Positions 20,862 to 31,692 of a stretch of DNA of 64,000 nucleotides are shown here, in pieces. The DNA lies in assembly GCA_014898415.1 (NCBI GenBank), contig RCTD01000002.1, positions 2,170,001 through 2,234,000 of the forward strand, read 5' to 3'. Position 1 is the first letter of the stretch, and each line of letters begins with the position of its first letter. The position numbers and the translations under genes were made by a program. The stretch comes from Stromatinia cepivora (lineage: Eukaryota > Ascomycota > Leotiomycetes > Helotiales > Sclerotiniaceae). The notes beneath the pieces are model-generated. The model was given only the letters and a program-made list of their open reading frames with translations. It ran no database searches and was not told the DNA's origin.

Positions 20862-21456
20862 TTATTCTTTATCTTTTCCTATTGATAGTACAACGCAGAC
20901 AGCCTTACTTTCCGCCTTCATGTATAACAAACACTGTCCACTAATGATAAGGCCGAATTTTGTATCGAATGTGATCGTTGTCCGTCGGCCAGATACTTGC
21001 TCCTCGATAATGCCCACAGCAGAACCAACTATGATAACAGGTATGAGAATAATGCAGTCGTCCTTGCCCACCATCAATTCCTCGAAGTTCGAGCAGCCAG
21101 CTTGAAAGACCAATAGCTGTACTATAGAAGACATATAGTAACTCTTTTTGGGGCGAGGGACGATTGTTTTAATGATATCGAAAATCTGCCGGATATTATT
21201 TAATTGATGTATATAGTTATTAGGTGATTATCATTACCTCTTTAGATCGGCCGAGTTCCTTTCTAAATTCCTCTTTTATATTCTCCAATGTTTTCGATAT
21301 ATCATACGGGCATTTCACCCTTGAACAACCTTCTTTCTCTGGAATGGATTCAGGATGGAAGTATTGCGTTAGATCTTTCACAAAGCCTTGAATAATCTGC
21401 CCGGGCTGGGCGGCTTGTACAAGGTCCGAACAGTCGGCGTTGCTACTTGAAGTCAT
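20862..21456 (-). CDS. Orphan two-exon gene, 180 aa
   Basis: Exons 21238-21456 and 20862-21185 joined over a 52-nt GT..AG intron keep one frame from ATG to TAA, which supports a real gene inside an otherwise AT-rich stretch. I do not recognise the family. Residues 1-75 are hydrophilic (MTSSSNADCSDLVQAAQPGQ, then a CSRVKCPYD pair of cysteines and a charged helix). Residues 95-180 look like a beta-rich domain: LLVFQAGCSNFEEL, DDCIILIPVIIVGSAVGIIE, TTITFDTKFGLIISGQCLLY. There is no signal peptide. Unlike the flanks it carries no RIP-type stops. It ends 30 bp from the LTR-like fragment, so it may be young, mobile-element-borne or simply lucky. Confidence 0.6.
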
Positions 21457-22579
21457 AGCAAGGTATCATCGGTAGGTATAAAGATGTAAGGATGGAAGTA
21501 GGTAGCGCTCTATTATGCTTTCGTGAATGAAGCTTGTATTGAAGATCTCTATTGGCAGATGCGTTTTAACGCAGTAGATGAAGACTCTGATGATCAGTTT
21601 TGAGGCCTGCAATTTATGTGTAAGTTAGAACCCAAAAAAAGCCTGCTAACCCTGAGGCTGCGCTCACAACATCAAAAGTGTTTTGGGACACTGAGAGGGT
21701 GGGTATTCTTGCATCAAGCGGAAAAAGAATAGGTAGTATTGTAACAAAGAGAACTATTTATAATGCCTTATCCGATAAAGGATTATGTAATCAAAGGTGG
21801 AGTGGTTAGTATACCTGGGCTAGGTCAGAGGGAGGCTCAGGTAAGGATGTCGAATCTCAAAATACAATATCTTCGAGTTTACCTACTAACCTGAGCCTGA
21901 TTAATAACTTGTTTTGAGGATGAAGCCTTAAACTTAATAGAAGACATGATGCAGTGAGATATTGTTTATTGAGATGCTAATGGTTGCGGCATCGTACCAT
22001 TCTTTGCCCAATATTGGAGTCGTTTAAACTTGGTGTGGAACAATTTATCTTTATGTTTTGACGAAGAGCTGCGGCATATATTAGTTATATAATTAGAGCA
22101 GAACATATAATCGATAACTTCACCGAGTACGTTATCAATCCTAGGAGGTGCTCATCTGTGTTACCACATCTTATTCGGTGACAACGTGGAAACCTGTGAG
22201 CGACAGAATTTGGCCTTGTCAGGGGCGCAGGTAAATTATGACTTGCTTGCAGACTGGACCATATTTTGATGTGTGGTGAGAAGGGTAGTTAGGGTATAAT
22301 ACAGATAAAATAGAAGGTTATGATGCAGTGCGATGTTAGGATGCAGTTTATTCAAGATATATGAAGTGGTAAAGGTTTCGGTATCATTCATTTTGTCTAT
22401 AATGTAAAGGTATAAAAGCGATATCAAACAAAAGTATAAAACTGGCTAATCTATTCAACTATCTATAGATCTATTTTAATAATCAACATCTATTCTATCT
22501 TATCATCATTCACCTGATTTGACTTTCCTGTATCAAACTTATATACATCCTCGCTCACCTGCCCTCATTATTTCCCGCA
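21457..22579. other. Intergenic, about 1.1 kb
   Basis: No gene supported. A 10-bp inverted repeat, AGGCTCAGGT at 21833 against ACCTGAGCCT at 21889, could form a hairpin. The last 100 bp are the probable promoter of the 22580 gene. Confidence 0.4.
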
Positions 22580-23675
22580 ATGTCTAACACAATGAGAATT
22601 GGTGATCTCCTTCTGGAAAGCCCTCCTCCAGCTTCCTATGCTCGCCTTGGATCTGGTCCTTCTTTGAGTAGAAAATCATGGACTGATAATTATCTTCCAA
22701 TCACCAATCCAAATATCTATATGCCAACTTTGGATGGAGTCCATTCTTTTCTGGCCTTGGACCAATACATACCAAACAGCAACAGTATATACACTGCTGA
22801 TGCTAGTGATATCGATCGTCTTGATAAATCAGCTTATCCTTTGAATTATCTCGATCGTGTAGATATTCAATCGGAAGGTGATGTTGACCGGGATTTTTAT
22901 CAAAATTTTGCTCTTCCGGTTTCTCTTGCTTGGCAGAAGAATGGCCAATTTCTGCAGAGATCGTTGTCAGGCCCTCCAGGTCCAACAAATACAGACAAAA
23001 CCGTGGATCATATTTATTCATGGCAAGTGGGAGGGGTTGCAGAAAACGAAAGATGCCAGGTGATAGGAGAGATGAAGCAATACGATGTTGTCATTGTCAA
23101 TGAGTGGACTGGTGTGGCAGAGAAGAAAGATATAACAAAACGATTGGGAAGAGAAATTAGAGGGTAAGTTTCACTTCTTCTAAGTGAAAAAAAGCAACAC
23201 TGCTAACAAAATAAGGTATGCACATTTGTATAAATGTCCACAGGTGTTTGTATATGATGGAAAGCATCTATTGATTGTTCAATTCAGAGCCAAAAATGCC
23301 GAAGATATTAAATCAGCAGATTGCATTGTTGATTGTTGCATTTTGGCACGAACACCACCCCAGATGGCGGCACAATGTGCAGCCCGATATGCGCTTTATC
23401 GGCTAGTGTGGCGAGGCTGGATTCGTATGACGGGGGAGTGGTCGCAAAATCTACATCTTTCATTTGGCGGTTGGGATCGGAAATTTCGCTTTTGGTCGGG
23501 CCGACCATATTGGGAGAATCAGCAAACACATACAAGAGAACTGATTCATCCGAATGGTTATCGTCGAGTATTTGAAAGAACAGCAAAGATGTGGTATTGG
23601 GTGGATGTAAATGGGAATACTGTACAAGATGTGAATGGAAATGTTATTTGGGATTCCTTTCAGTCATGGCCATAG
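22580..23675 (+). CDS. Uncharacterised protein with possible PD-(D/E)XK nuclease-like motif, 347 aa
   Basis: Exons 22580-23163 and 23216-23675 join to 347 residues (…REIRGYAHLYKCPQVFVYDG). No signal peptide or membrane segment. The central part reads TVDHIYSWQVGG then RCQVIGEMKQYDVVIVNEW: an Asp followed by hydrophobic-E-x-K, then a region with conserved-looking YAHLYKCPQVFVYDGKHLLI, which is how restriction-endonuclease-fold proteins often look. After that, ALYRLVWRGWIR and a Trp-rich tail. The nuclease reading is an inference from motif spacing only; no family is recognised with certainty. It lies 245 bp upstream of the kinase-like gene on the same strand, in an accessory island between RIP-affected blocks. 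Confidence 0.7.
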
Positions 23676-23920
23676 TTACAACGATCATAACATTATGTAC
23701 GAAGTAGCTAGGGAAACAGCTGATGGTTTCGAGGGGTGGTTTATCATGATTGGGAGATTACTTGTGGTTATGTAGTACTATGTAAAAATGAACGGGAATA
23801 TGCATACACATTCAAAAAAAGCAAACAAATAATAAGTGGCAAAGCAGAATTTGTTTTTAATTAACATCTATTCTTCTATTCAAATTTACGTTCTTCATTC
23901 ATTACCCTCAGTTCTTTGCC

Positions 23921-24909
23921 ATGGAAGAAAATTATTCATACATGCCTTGTAATGCATCCGCATTCCATCATAAACTATCATCACCATCTCCACCTCCATC
24001 GCCACCCTCACCATCAGCTCCACCAGACGATATGATTGCAGCTGACCTTGATGGAATCCGAGGACCATTAGTAAGATTGGGTTTTTCCTCCGAAATACAT
24101 TTTAAGCAAGTTTTAATATTTTCAGGAATTCCGTATGGGCCATAGACTAGTGATTGCAACTAACGCTGAACGAATTGATCTTTGGCGACCTGTATACCGT
24201 TTGAAGATCGAAAAATCGTCAATTCTTGATTATATCCCAATTCTGTTTATTCGATCGATATTTGAAAGTCTTCTCAATTCCTATCCATATATTAAAACTC
24301 TTTACCCTGGATGGTTTCTGCCGCCAATTGTTATCCTTAAAAAACGCAAACCTGATTGGGAGAAAGAATTTGAGAATGAAAAACTAATGTATCATCGACT
24401 TAAATCTCTTCAAGGAAGGTTCCTACCTTATTATTATGGGGAAGCAACATACGATGGTTCACCTGCTTTGGTCTTATCAGAAGTCATTGGTCAAACACTA
24501 GCTCATCTTACTATGAAACCCGGGGAGGACGAAGTATATGAAAGAAAACTAGAAGAGGTTTATAAAGCCCTGACTGTATATGGAGTGATTCATGGAGATA
24601 CAAAATTGGATAATGCTATGGATGCTGGAGATCGAATAGTACTTATCGACTTGGAGCAAGCTACGATTGACGAGACAGAGTGGGAGAAAAGTACTAACAA
24701 AGGAAATGCGGGTAGTCTGTTACGTGATCTTCAATATAATCGCCAGTGGGATGATGAGGCAAGGCAAAACGAAGAAAGGAGATTGAAAGAAAAAGCGGAG
24801 GCAAAGGTAGAAAGAAGAAGGTATAGTGGAAAAGCCCGATTTGTTATTTATCTAATATATTGTTAGACTTTGGAACCTAGCGTATTCAAGCCAACGAGAG
24901 GAGGAATAA
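23921..24909 (+). CDS. Protein-kinase-like protein (HGD/DLE type), 295 aa
   Basis: Three exons, 23921-24070, 24126-24820 and 24867-24909, keep one frame across GT..AG introns of 55 and 46 nt; the second intron removes an otherwise premature stop and gives an end ERRRLWNLAYSSQREEE. After a Pro/Ser-rich N-terminus (residues about 20-40) comes a kinase-like fold: VVILKKRK-type lysine strand (about residue 125), FENEKLMYHRLKSL helix with a Glu, ALVLSEVIGQTLAHL hinge, then catalytic loop VIHGDTKLDNAM and metal site VLIDLEQAT. HGD replaces HRD and DLE replaces DFG, as in fungal small-kinase and phosphotransferase-like families. Substrate unknown. Possible functional partner of the upstream gene at 22580. 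Confidence 0.75.
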
Positions 24910-25409
24910 AATCGTTTCGGATTGGGATAGGAGGGTTTGGATGCTTTTTTTGTTGGCTAAGAAGAGAATAAGGCAAACCTGGGCAGATCAACACCAAGTT
25001 GGGGTAGAGATTGTAATGGAAGGGACGAACGAGTGGGAATGATAGGTTTTAGTAGAGGTTAGCATCAGATTCATTTATATTATCAATTAAAAGGTTGTCA
25101 CCTTACCATACCACAACACATTGGTTACTCTGTAGTGATATAGCAAGATCTCATTCATTTCTCTTTACTGCAATAACTTGCTATATTGTTGTTAACAGCT
25201 GCATAGGTAGTTACCTCCGACAGCTACGCTATGGGTAGTCTCTTCGTGGGACTCAAGATTCCATTCGATACAATGGACAAATTGAACATATATATATGGA
25301 TTATTGGCAGAGTCTGCCATCATCAAAAGCGTTGGAGAATTTCGAAAAGTCTTGAAACATTTATGTGCTTCTGTTGAAGTTCCTTGTTTTAGCTATTCAT
25401 GCATACAAG
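24910..25409. other. Intergenic before the NLR relic
   Basis: About 500 bp, no gene supported. Contains a TAGGTAGTTACCT motif near 25205. Confidence 0.4.
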
Positions 25410-26757
25410 ATGCCTACCATAAAGAGAACTTGGAAATCTTTTTGGCAGAGTGAGGAAATACTGAATTTCGAGGCCGATCGCGATAAACTCATTGGAAGGT
25501 TAGAAGACGACGCCCAAAGTTGTGATCGTATTCTTAGTGACTACGATCGACAAAATATGGATCATGGCCTTGGCCGACTTCACGAATCGCTCAAGAAAGG
25601 AGAAGATAGACCTAAACAGATTATAAATCACCGAAGATGCTGCATTTGATTCATATGAAGATCGAAAAGAATCCAAATATCTCCTAGGCACACAAGTTGA
25701 ATTACAGCAACAAATCTTGGATTGGGCCGATGATCCTGATGGCAAATGTATATTCTGGCTGAAAGGTACTGCTAGTACAGGCAAATCTACTATTTCACAT
25801 ATCACTTCTCAGTCTTTCGGGCCACCTTTTTCTTCAAACGAAGTCAAGATAATTATAAAAACGACAGGAAGTTCGTTACCATTATCGCCCATTCACTAAC
25901 AATCGAAATGCCGGAAATAGCACAATCTGTCGTACAATCAATCAGTCGTAATCCTAATATTGTGAATGCAACCCTACCAAAGCAATTCAAGAACTTAATC
26001 TTCGACCAATTTCAACTTTCTCGCAGAGTTCTAGACTGGTTGTGGTCGTTGATGCGCTCGATGAATGCGAGGGCGAGGATGACGCCCGGAAAACCACCGA
26101 TCTTCTGAAACGTTTCATTGTGCATCAAAGACACCCACAGAAGGAAGAGTTTAAACATCATCTTCGGTGGCGGGAGAAATTTTAAATCGAGATATAGCAA
26201 AATATATCAGCCAATCTTGAATCAAATATTTGTTAGCTAAGAAGACTCAGATGAAGATGGAGAGAAAGATCCTCTGATTCAAGAATTTGAAGAGATAGTT
26301 GGGACAATCATCACTCTTGCTGATTCACTGTCTATTTGGACATTCTCAAGCCTCCTCGACGTTGAAGAGGAGTATGTGAATAGGCAATTAGAATTTCTGC
26401 ACTCAGTTCTTCACATTCCTATCAAAGCAAATGCTTCAGTGAGGATTCTTCATTTTTCGTTTCGTGATTTTCTTCTTGATAATACAGAAAAGAATCCTAG
26501 CCAATTCCATGTGGATGAGGTAGAAGCACATGCAAGAATAGCCAACAAATGTATTCAAGTGATGTCTATGCCTGGATGTCTAAAGAAAGACTTGCGCGAT
26601 GTCAAAGAACCTGGGGTGCTGCAAGATGAGGTTGAGAAGTCTGAAATTGATAAGCGTTTGCCAGCTCATATTCAATATACTTATAGCTACTGGGTATACC
26701 ATCTCAAGAAGAGTGGGTATAATGATGGCAGGAATGAGATATACGACTAAACTTCTG
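25410..26757 (+). pseudogene. Frameshifted, truncated NACHT/STAND-NTPase (NLR-like) gene
   Basis: Successive parts of a fungal NLR lie in different frames. 25410-25648: RTWKSFWQSEEILNFEADRD and YDRQNMDHGLGRL linker region. 25630-25800: AAFDSYEDRKESKYLLGTQV, ILDWADDPDGKCIFWLKGTA and the P-loop STGKSTIS. A frame change leads to FFFKRSQD and KFVTIIAHSLTIEMPEIAQS. Near 26040 the Walker B VVVVDALDECEGEDDAR is in yet another frame and meets a stop near 26185. 26270-26750 gives the winged-helix/arm part, IVGTIITLADSLSIW, LHSVLHIPIKANASVRILHF, and the YSYWVYHLKK block, ending in TAA. The N-terminal effector domain and all C-terminal repeats are missing. NLRs act in non-self recognition; this copy cannot. 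Confidence 0.8.
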
Positions 26758-27099
26758 CATATCGGTCAAGTCTGAAGGGGCTCGCTCGTGACGAGATAGT
26801 CGGCCAACAGCTCGAATTAGATCTTTTCGTTGTATAGATCCAAAATAAATAGTTTAATAATGTATATCAATGAATATCAATATATAGTATCCTTTGTAAA
26901 TATTTCTCTAATGATTAATGATCTATTGGTGTTCTTTAGACATAATCGATTTTGTATCGATAATCAATTAATATTCAATAGGAAATCTCAACAAAGAGTA
27001 AGAGAAAAACAGGGCCTGAAAATTTAGATATAGGGAATAGGATTTGGTAGGGATAATAAATAGGGTAAATGAGAAAGATCAAGAGGATTTTATATAAAA
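26758..27099. other. AT-rich segment between the NLR relic and the DUF3435 relic
   Basis: RIP-like composition; nothing recognisable. If the DUF3435 gene was full length, its 3' end would fall here. Confidence 0.4.
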
Positions 27100-27998
27100 A
27101 ATATATTATTTGATTTTTTCTTTGAAGTTTATTATAAATTATAGAATTTTAATCTTTTCTTATACTTATAGATTCGATCAAAACGAATGAGATAGTATCG
27201 ATATTTCGAATATTCTTAACATTTAATCTTTGAAATACAAATACCATTAATAATACTATTTATATCCCAGAAGATAGATTACCAAGTTTATGTATTGTTC
27301 TATTATAAACAATACAATCTATATTAAATAGTATAATCAAATTATCATATTTTTAAAAGAATTGAATTTGCTTTCAAATGCATTATTAATAAATACTAAA
27401 ACTAATATAAAAGTTACTTTATAATATACTAAATCTTCAATTTTATAAAATACAAAGATCTTCCTATATTAAACTAATAGATTGAAAATACAGAATTAAG
27501 GATCATTCGTTGTTTCTTTTTTCCATCTAACTGTTTGATCCGTTTAAGGTTAAGTTTCATCACAACAGTTGATGGCCGGCCCTTGATCAAAAAAGGGAAC
27601 AGTTGAAACTCAATATCTTGGTACGAAAGCCCGATAAGAGCTTTTGGTCTAGTGGCAGTACAGCGGCAAGATTCAAAAGGGAGACATTTGTACCCAGAGG
27701 CGTTCATAAGCATACACCTCAGTATCGCGAACCCAATGACCATTTTGAAGAGTGCATAAATCTTCGACAAAAAGCCCAGACTTTTCCTTTTCTGAATAGT
27801 CGAGTCCAGTTCTGCGGAATCCACTATTGCCAGATCAACATAATCTATTAATTGAAAAAGACAAAGATAGACATATATATTATCGATATCATAGAGAATG
27901 TTTTGATTCATATAACATTCTGCTAATCGTGTATATATTATATTAAGAACCTTCCAATATGTGATAATAGAAGACTTCTTTTTTAATCGTAAGTTCTT
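27100..27998 (-). pseudogene. DUF3435 tyrosine-recombinase-like gene, C-terminal part
   Basis: Minus-strand remains of a DUF3435 protein, the domain found in Starship captains and Crypton-like recombinases. From the transposon border downward: SSIITYWKVLNIIYTRLAEC and YMNQNILYDID, then TRPKALIGLSYQDIEFQLF, RPSTVVMKLNLKRIK and GKKKQ, all blocks typical of DUF3435. Further down, near 27300, another frame still gives DCIVYNRTIHKLGNLSSGI. The open frame that starts at 28055 takes its first 18 codons from the inserted MITE and is therefore artificial. Many stops in the distal half suit RIP. Catalytic R/H/Y residues cannot be assigned. The 5' half continues at 35045. Confidence 0.75.
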
Positions 27999-29485
27999 TA
28001 AGTCTAGTACCCCACTTTTCGGCCACCCTTTTACACCAAAAATCGAGATTTTCATCTATTAATAATTCAACAATTAATGAATATTATTTAATAAAATTTG
28101 AATTATAGATTCTTTATATAATTATAAATGAATTCTGAAAATTTCAGATTTTTTATAATTGATTTCATTGAAATTTATAAGTTTAAACTTTTCAATTTTC
28201 AATTTGTATAGGATTTATATATAAATTTAAAAAATCATTAAAACTTAAAATAACTTTTCAACAAAAATGATTAAAAATAAACTATAATTTTTTTGGGATT
28301 TTTGAATCAAAATCTATCAAATAGATCAAATTAATAAATTTTTTTTTACAGAAATTCTTTTAATTAAAATATCATGATTTTTAATCTCTGTAAAATCTAA
28401 AAACTCTAATAAAAGTTTTTTTATATATTTTAAAATTCAAAATCTTAATCTATTTGATCAATTATGATTTAAGTATTCCCAAAAAATTTGTAGTTTATTT
28501 TTAGTAATTTTTATTGAAAAATTATTTCAAGTTTTAGTAATTTTCAAATTTATATATTGTGACACAACGGCCGAATAACTTGAGTATCTCTTAGAATTAA
28601 AAGCTACAGATCGAAAGATAGAACTATATGACTATATATATACAGACCAAGAGCTTACTTAGTCTATTCGAGGAATACTGCATTCCCATTAGGGTTCGAA
28701 TCGATCACATTGTACATATATATAATACTACCCCCCCCCTACAGTAACCGTGCACTTATATTACCCCAAAACCTTAAAAACGCGTAAATTTCGCGAATTG
28801 AATTTCAACTCTCTTTATTATTTATTCATCAATAGTATCACAATATATTCCCAGAATTTTGAATATTAAAAGGAAGCTAGCTTTTAAGCATCTTACTCTA
28901 TATTTATATGGCAAAATTATTGATAAAGCTTTCAATAACTCTAATCCTTATCGTATCGCAATTAACCTCAATTTCGAAGTACAAACCGTTCGCTATACTT
29001 TACAGCAAGATGCATTACATAATGAAGGAATGAATCTACTTTGTACTTTCGAACTAGATCTTATACAAAAAGAGAAGAATATATATTAGTTTGATACATT
29101 CGATTATATCCAAAATCAATCTATATATAAACAAAAACAATTGTAAGCCTTAAATGTAGTATCTTTATTATTAAAAAGATTTTGAAGGCTTATAGAATCA
29201 TCAATTGGAAGTGTAAAAAGCAATCGGAACTTATCCAGGTATATATGTTCAAACAGTTTGCATAATATCTAGTATATAGAGGGTTGACAATGAAGGAATG
29301 AGAATTAGTTATATGAAACAATAAATGCTTTGTAAAACGGAAGCAGGGTAAAAAAAGAGAATAATACTTTTATATTCCTATTCAAAAATAAGAATCTAGA
29401 ATAGTTCAAATATATAATACAAATAAGAATATAAAGGTTATAATCTGAGAAGACTTTTGGGATCTTGGGAAAAGTAATCTATATA

Positions 29486-30864
29486 CAGTACTAGTCAACT
29501 TATATTACCCCACAACCTAATTTCAGTTTTTTTATATATTCAACATCTATCTTTCAACTTAATTATAAAATCAATCATTAATTATTATAATCTAAAATTT
29601 GAATATATTGAAATTCTATATCTATACTATTCCTCAAAAAAAATTCAAATCCTTATTGCTCCATAATTAATCAATATTTTGTATGCCAGCCTCCTACCGC
29701 AATACAGGCTTCAATTCTATCAGGCATACTCGCTCCTAATTTATTGAATAATTCTTGATCTAATATATCCCAAACTGCTTGTAAACAACTTTCTAATCTT
29801 TATTTAGTATATTCCGATTCGCTTTTGTCAACTATAATGTCAGGAAATATCTTATATAACTTTACTTTTAAAGTCTATCAAATATATTCAATAAGATTGA
29901 GATTAAGAGAATAAGAAGGTTAATCCTTCAATATTGGGATCCTTTTTTTTTGAAACCAATCCCGTACTTTATAAACACAATGAATAGAAGCATTATCCTG
30001 CATAAATTCATACCCTGGACCCAATCTTTCAAAAGCAAGGCCTACCTCAGTATTGAGGACCTCGAGATATGAATTAGTATTATACCCATATTTCTTACTT
30101 TCAAAATCTTTATCCATTATATATAGATTACTTCTTTCAAAATCCCAAAAGCCTCCCCAAACCATAACCTTCATATTTTTATTCGTATTATATATTTGAA
30201 TCATTCTAGGTTTCCATTTCTGAGCGGAAGTATGGAAGTACCATTCTCTTCTTTTACTCCGCCCCCATTCTACAGAGCATTCGTCACTCCATACAACTAA
30301 TCCCTATTCCTCCATTGTCAACCCCCTATGTACTAGGCATCATACAAACCACTTGAGCGCATATGCCTAAGTAAATTCCGGCCATTTTTTACACTTCTAA
30401 TTGATGATTCTATAGACCTTCAAAATCTTCTTAATAGTAGAGGTACTACATTTAAGATTTATAGTTGTTTTTGTTTGTATATAAATTGATTTTGGATATA
30501 ATCGAATATATCGAATTAGTATATGTTTTTTTCTTTCTATATAAGATCTAGTTCGAAGAATACGAAATAGATTCATTCCTTTATTATGTAATATATTTTA
30601 CTGTAGAATATAGCGAACGGTTTGCGTTTCGAGATTGAGGTCAATTGTAATACAATAAGGATTAGAGCTATTGAAAGCTTTGCCAATAATTTTGTTATAT
30701 AAATATAGAATAAGATGCTTAAAAATTAGCTTTTTTTTAATATTCAAGGTTCTGGGAATACATTATAGTATTATTGATAAATAAATAATAAAGAGAGTTG
30801 AAATTCAATTCGCGAAATTTACGCGTTTTTAAGGTTTTGGGGTAATATAAGTGCACGGTTACTG
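29486..30864 (-). mobile_element. Tc1/mariner element 2 (1,379 bp), same family, inserted in element 1
   Basis: Complete copy bounded by CAGTACTAGT... at 29486 and ...CGGTTACTG at 30864 with TA duplications (29484-29485, 30865-30866). It lies in the opposite orientation to element 1 and interrupts that element's transposase just after the codons for SNLY. On the minus strand 29920-30204 encodes a long transposase piece: MKVMVWGGFWDFERSNLYIM, YLEVLNTEVGLAFERL, FMQDNASIH and KVRDWFQKKRIPILKD; below it, out of frame, PSYSLNLNLIEYI matches the PPYSPDLNPIE box of Tc1/mariner DDE transposases. Better preserved than element 1 but with stops both upstream and downstream. Confidence 0.85.
29920..30204 (-). 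pseudogene. Tc1/mariner transposase fragment (DDE domain)
   Basis: Longest open piece (94 codons) of the element 2 transposase. The first catalytic Asp is likely before VMVWGGF, and the second in MQDNASIH. The third acidic residue falls in the stop-interrupted LNLNLIEY part beyond 29920. Non-functional. Confidence 0.75.
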
Positions 30865-31692
30865 TATAATGGATAAAGATTTTGAGAATAAGAAATATAA
30901 ATATAATACCAATTTATATTTCGAGATCCTCGATATTAAGGTAGACTCTACTTTTGAAAAATTGGATTCAGAATATAAATTTATATAAAATAATGCTTCT
31001 ATTTATCATACCTACAAAATACAGAATTGGTTTTAAAAGAAAGGGATCTTAATATTGAAGGATTAGTTTTTTTATTCTTCTGATTTTAATTCTATTGAAT
31101 ATATTTGATAGACTTTAAAAATAAGATTATATGAAATGTTTCTTGATGTTATAATTAATAAAAGCGAATCGGAATATATTAGATAAAGGTTAAAGAATTG
31201 TTTATAAATAGTTTAGAATATATTAGATTAAGAATTATTCGATAAATTAAAAGCGAGTATATTTGATAAAATTGAAATCTGTATTGTAATAGAGAATTAG
31301 TATACAAAATATTAATTAATTGTAAAGCGATAAAGATTTGAATTTTTTTTGAGGAATAGTATAGATATAGAATTTCAATATATTCAAATTTTAGATTATA
31401 ATAATTAATGGTTGATTTTATAATTAAGTTGAAAGGTAGATGTTGAATATATAAAAAAACTGAAATTAGATTATGGGGTAATATAAGTTGACTAGTACTG
31501 TATATGAAAGCTCACTTCGAATGCTTTAAACGAATAATATAAAAGAACCCGAAACAACCACAACTACAAATTATTAATTTTATTCGTCAATTCGGCCAAA
31601 TATATAAATTTAATGATATTTATTGTTTCCTTTATTCGATCAGAAAAAGTACGTCCGTCGATTACATTTTCCAAATATATTAAAACCTCTAA

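Larger units (their letters stand above)
28742..31500 (+). mobile_element. Tc1/mariner element 1 (1,378 bp without its insert)
   Basis: Ends are CAGTAACCGTGCACTTATAT at the left and the reverse complement of CAGTACTAGTCAACTTATAT at the right, imperfect inverted repeats flanked by TA. Halves 28742-29485 and 30867-31500 are separated by a second copy in opposite orientation; together they total 1,378 bp. The left half still resembles a Tc1-type helix-turn-helix region on the plus strand, and the right half begins with the continuation of a YIMDKDFESKKYG-type block, now full of stops. RIP has removed any coding ability. Confidence 0.8.

Noticed and set aside
20799..20880. tRNA gene on the minus strand
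   Set aside because: The T-arm and 3' end are present but no matching 5' acceptor strand, D arm or anticodon arm follows.
27474..28055. 193-aa minus-strand frame read as one intact gene
   Set aside because: Its first 18 codons come from the MITE end; the true DUF3435 frame began upstream and was interrupted.
28742..31500. Two interleaved (overlapping) transposons
   Set aside because: The end order is explained more simply by one element nested in inverted orientation within a same-family element.
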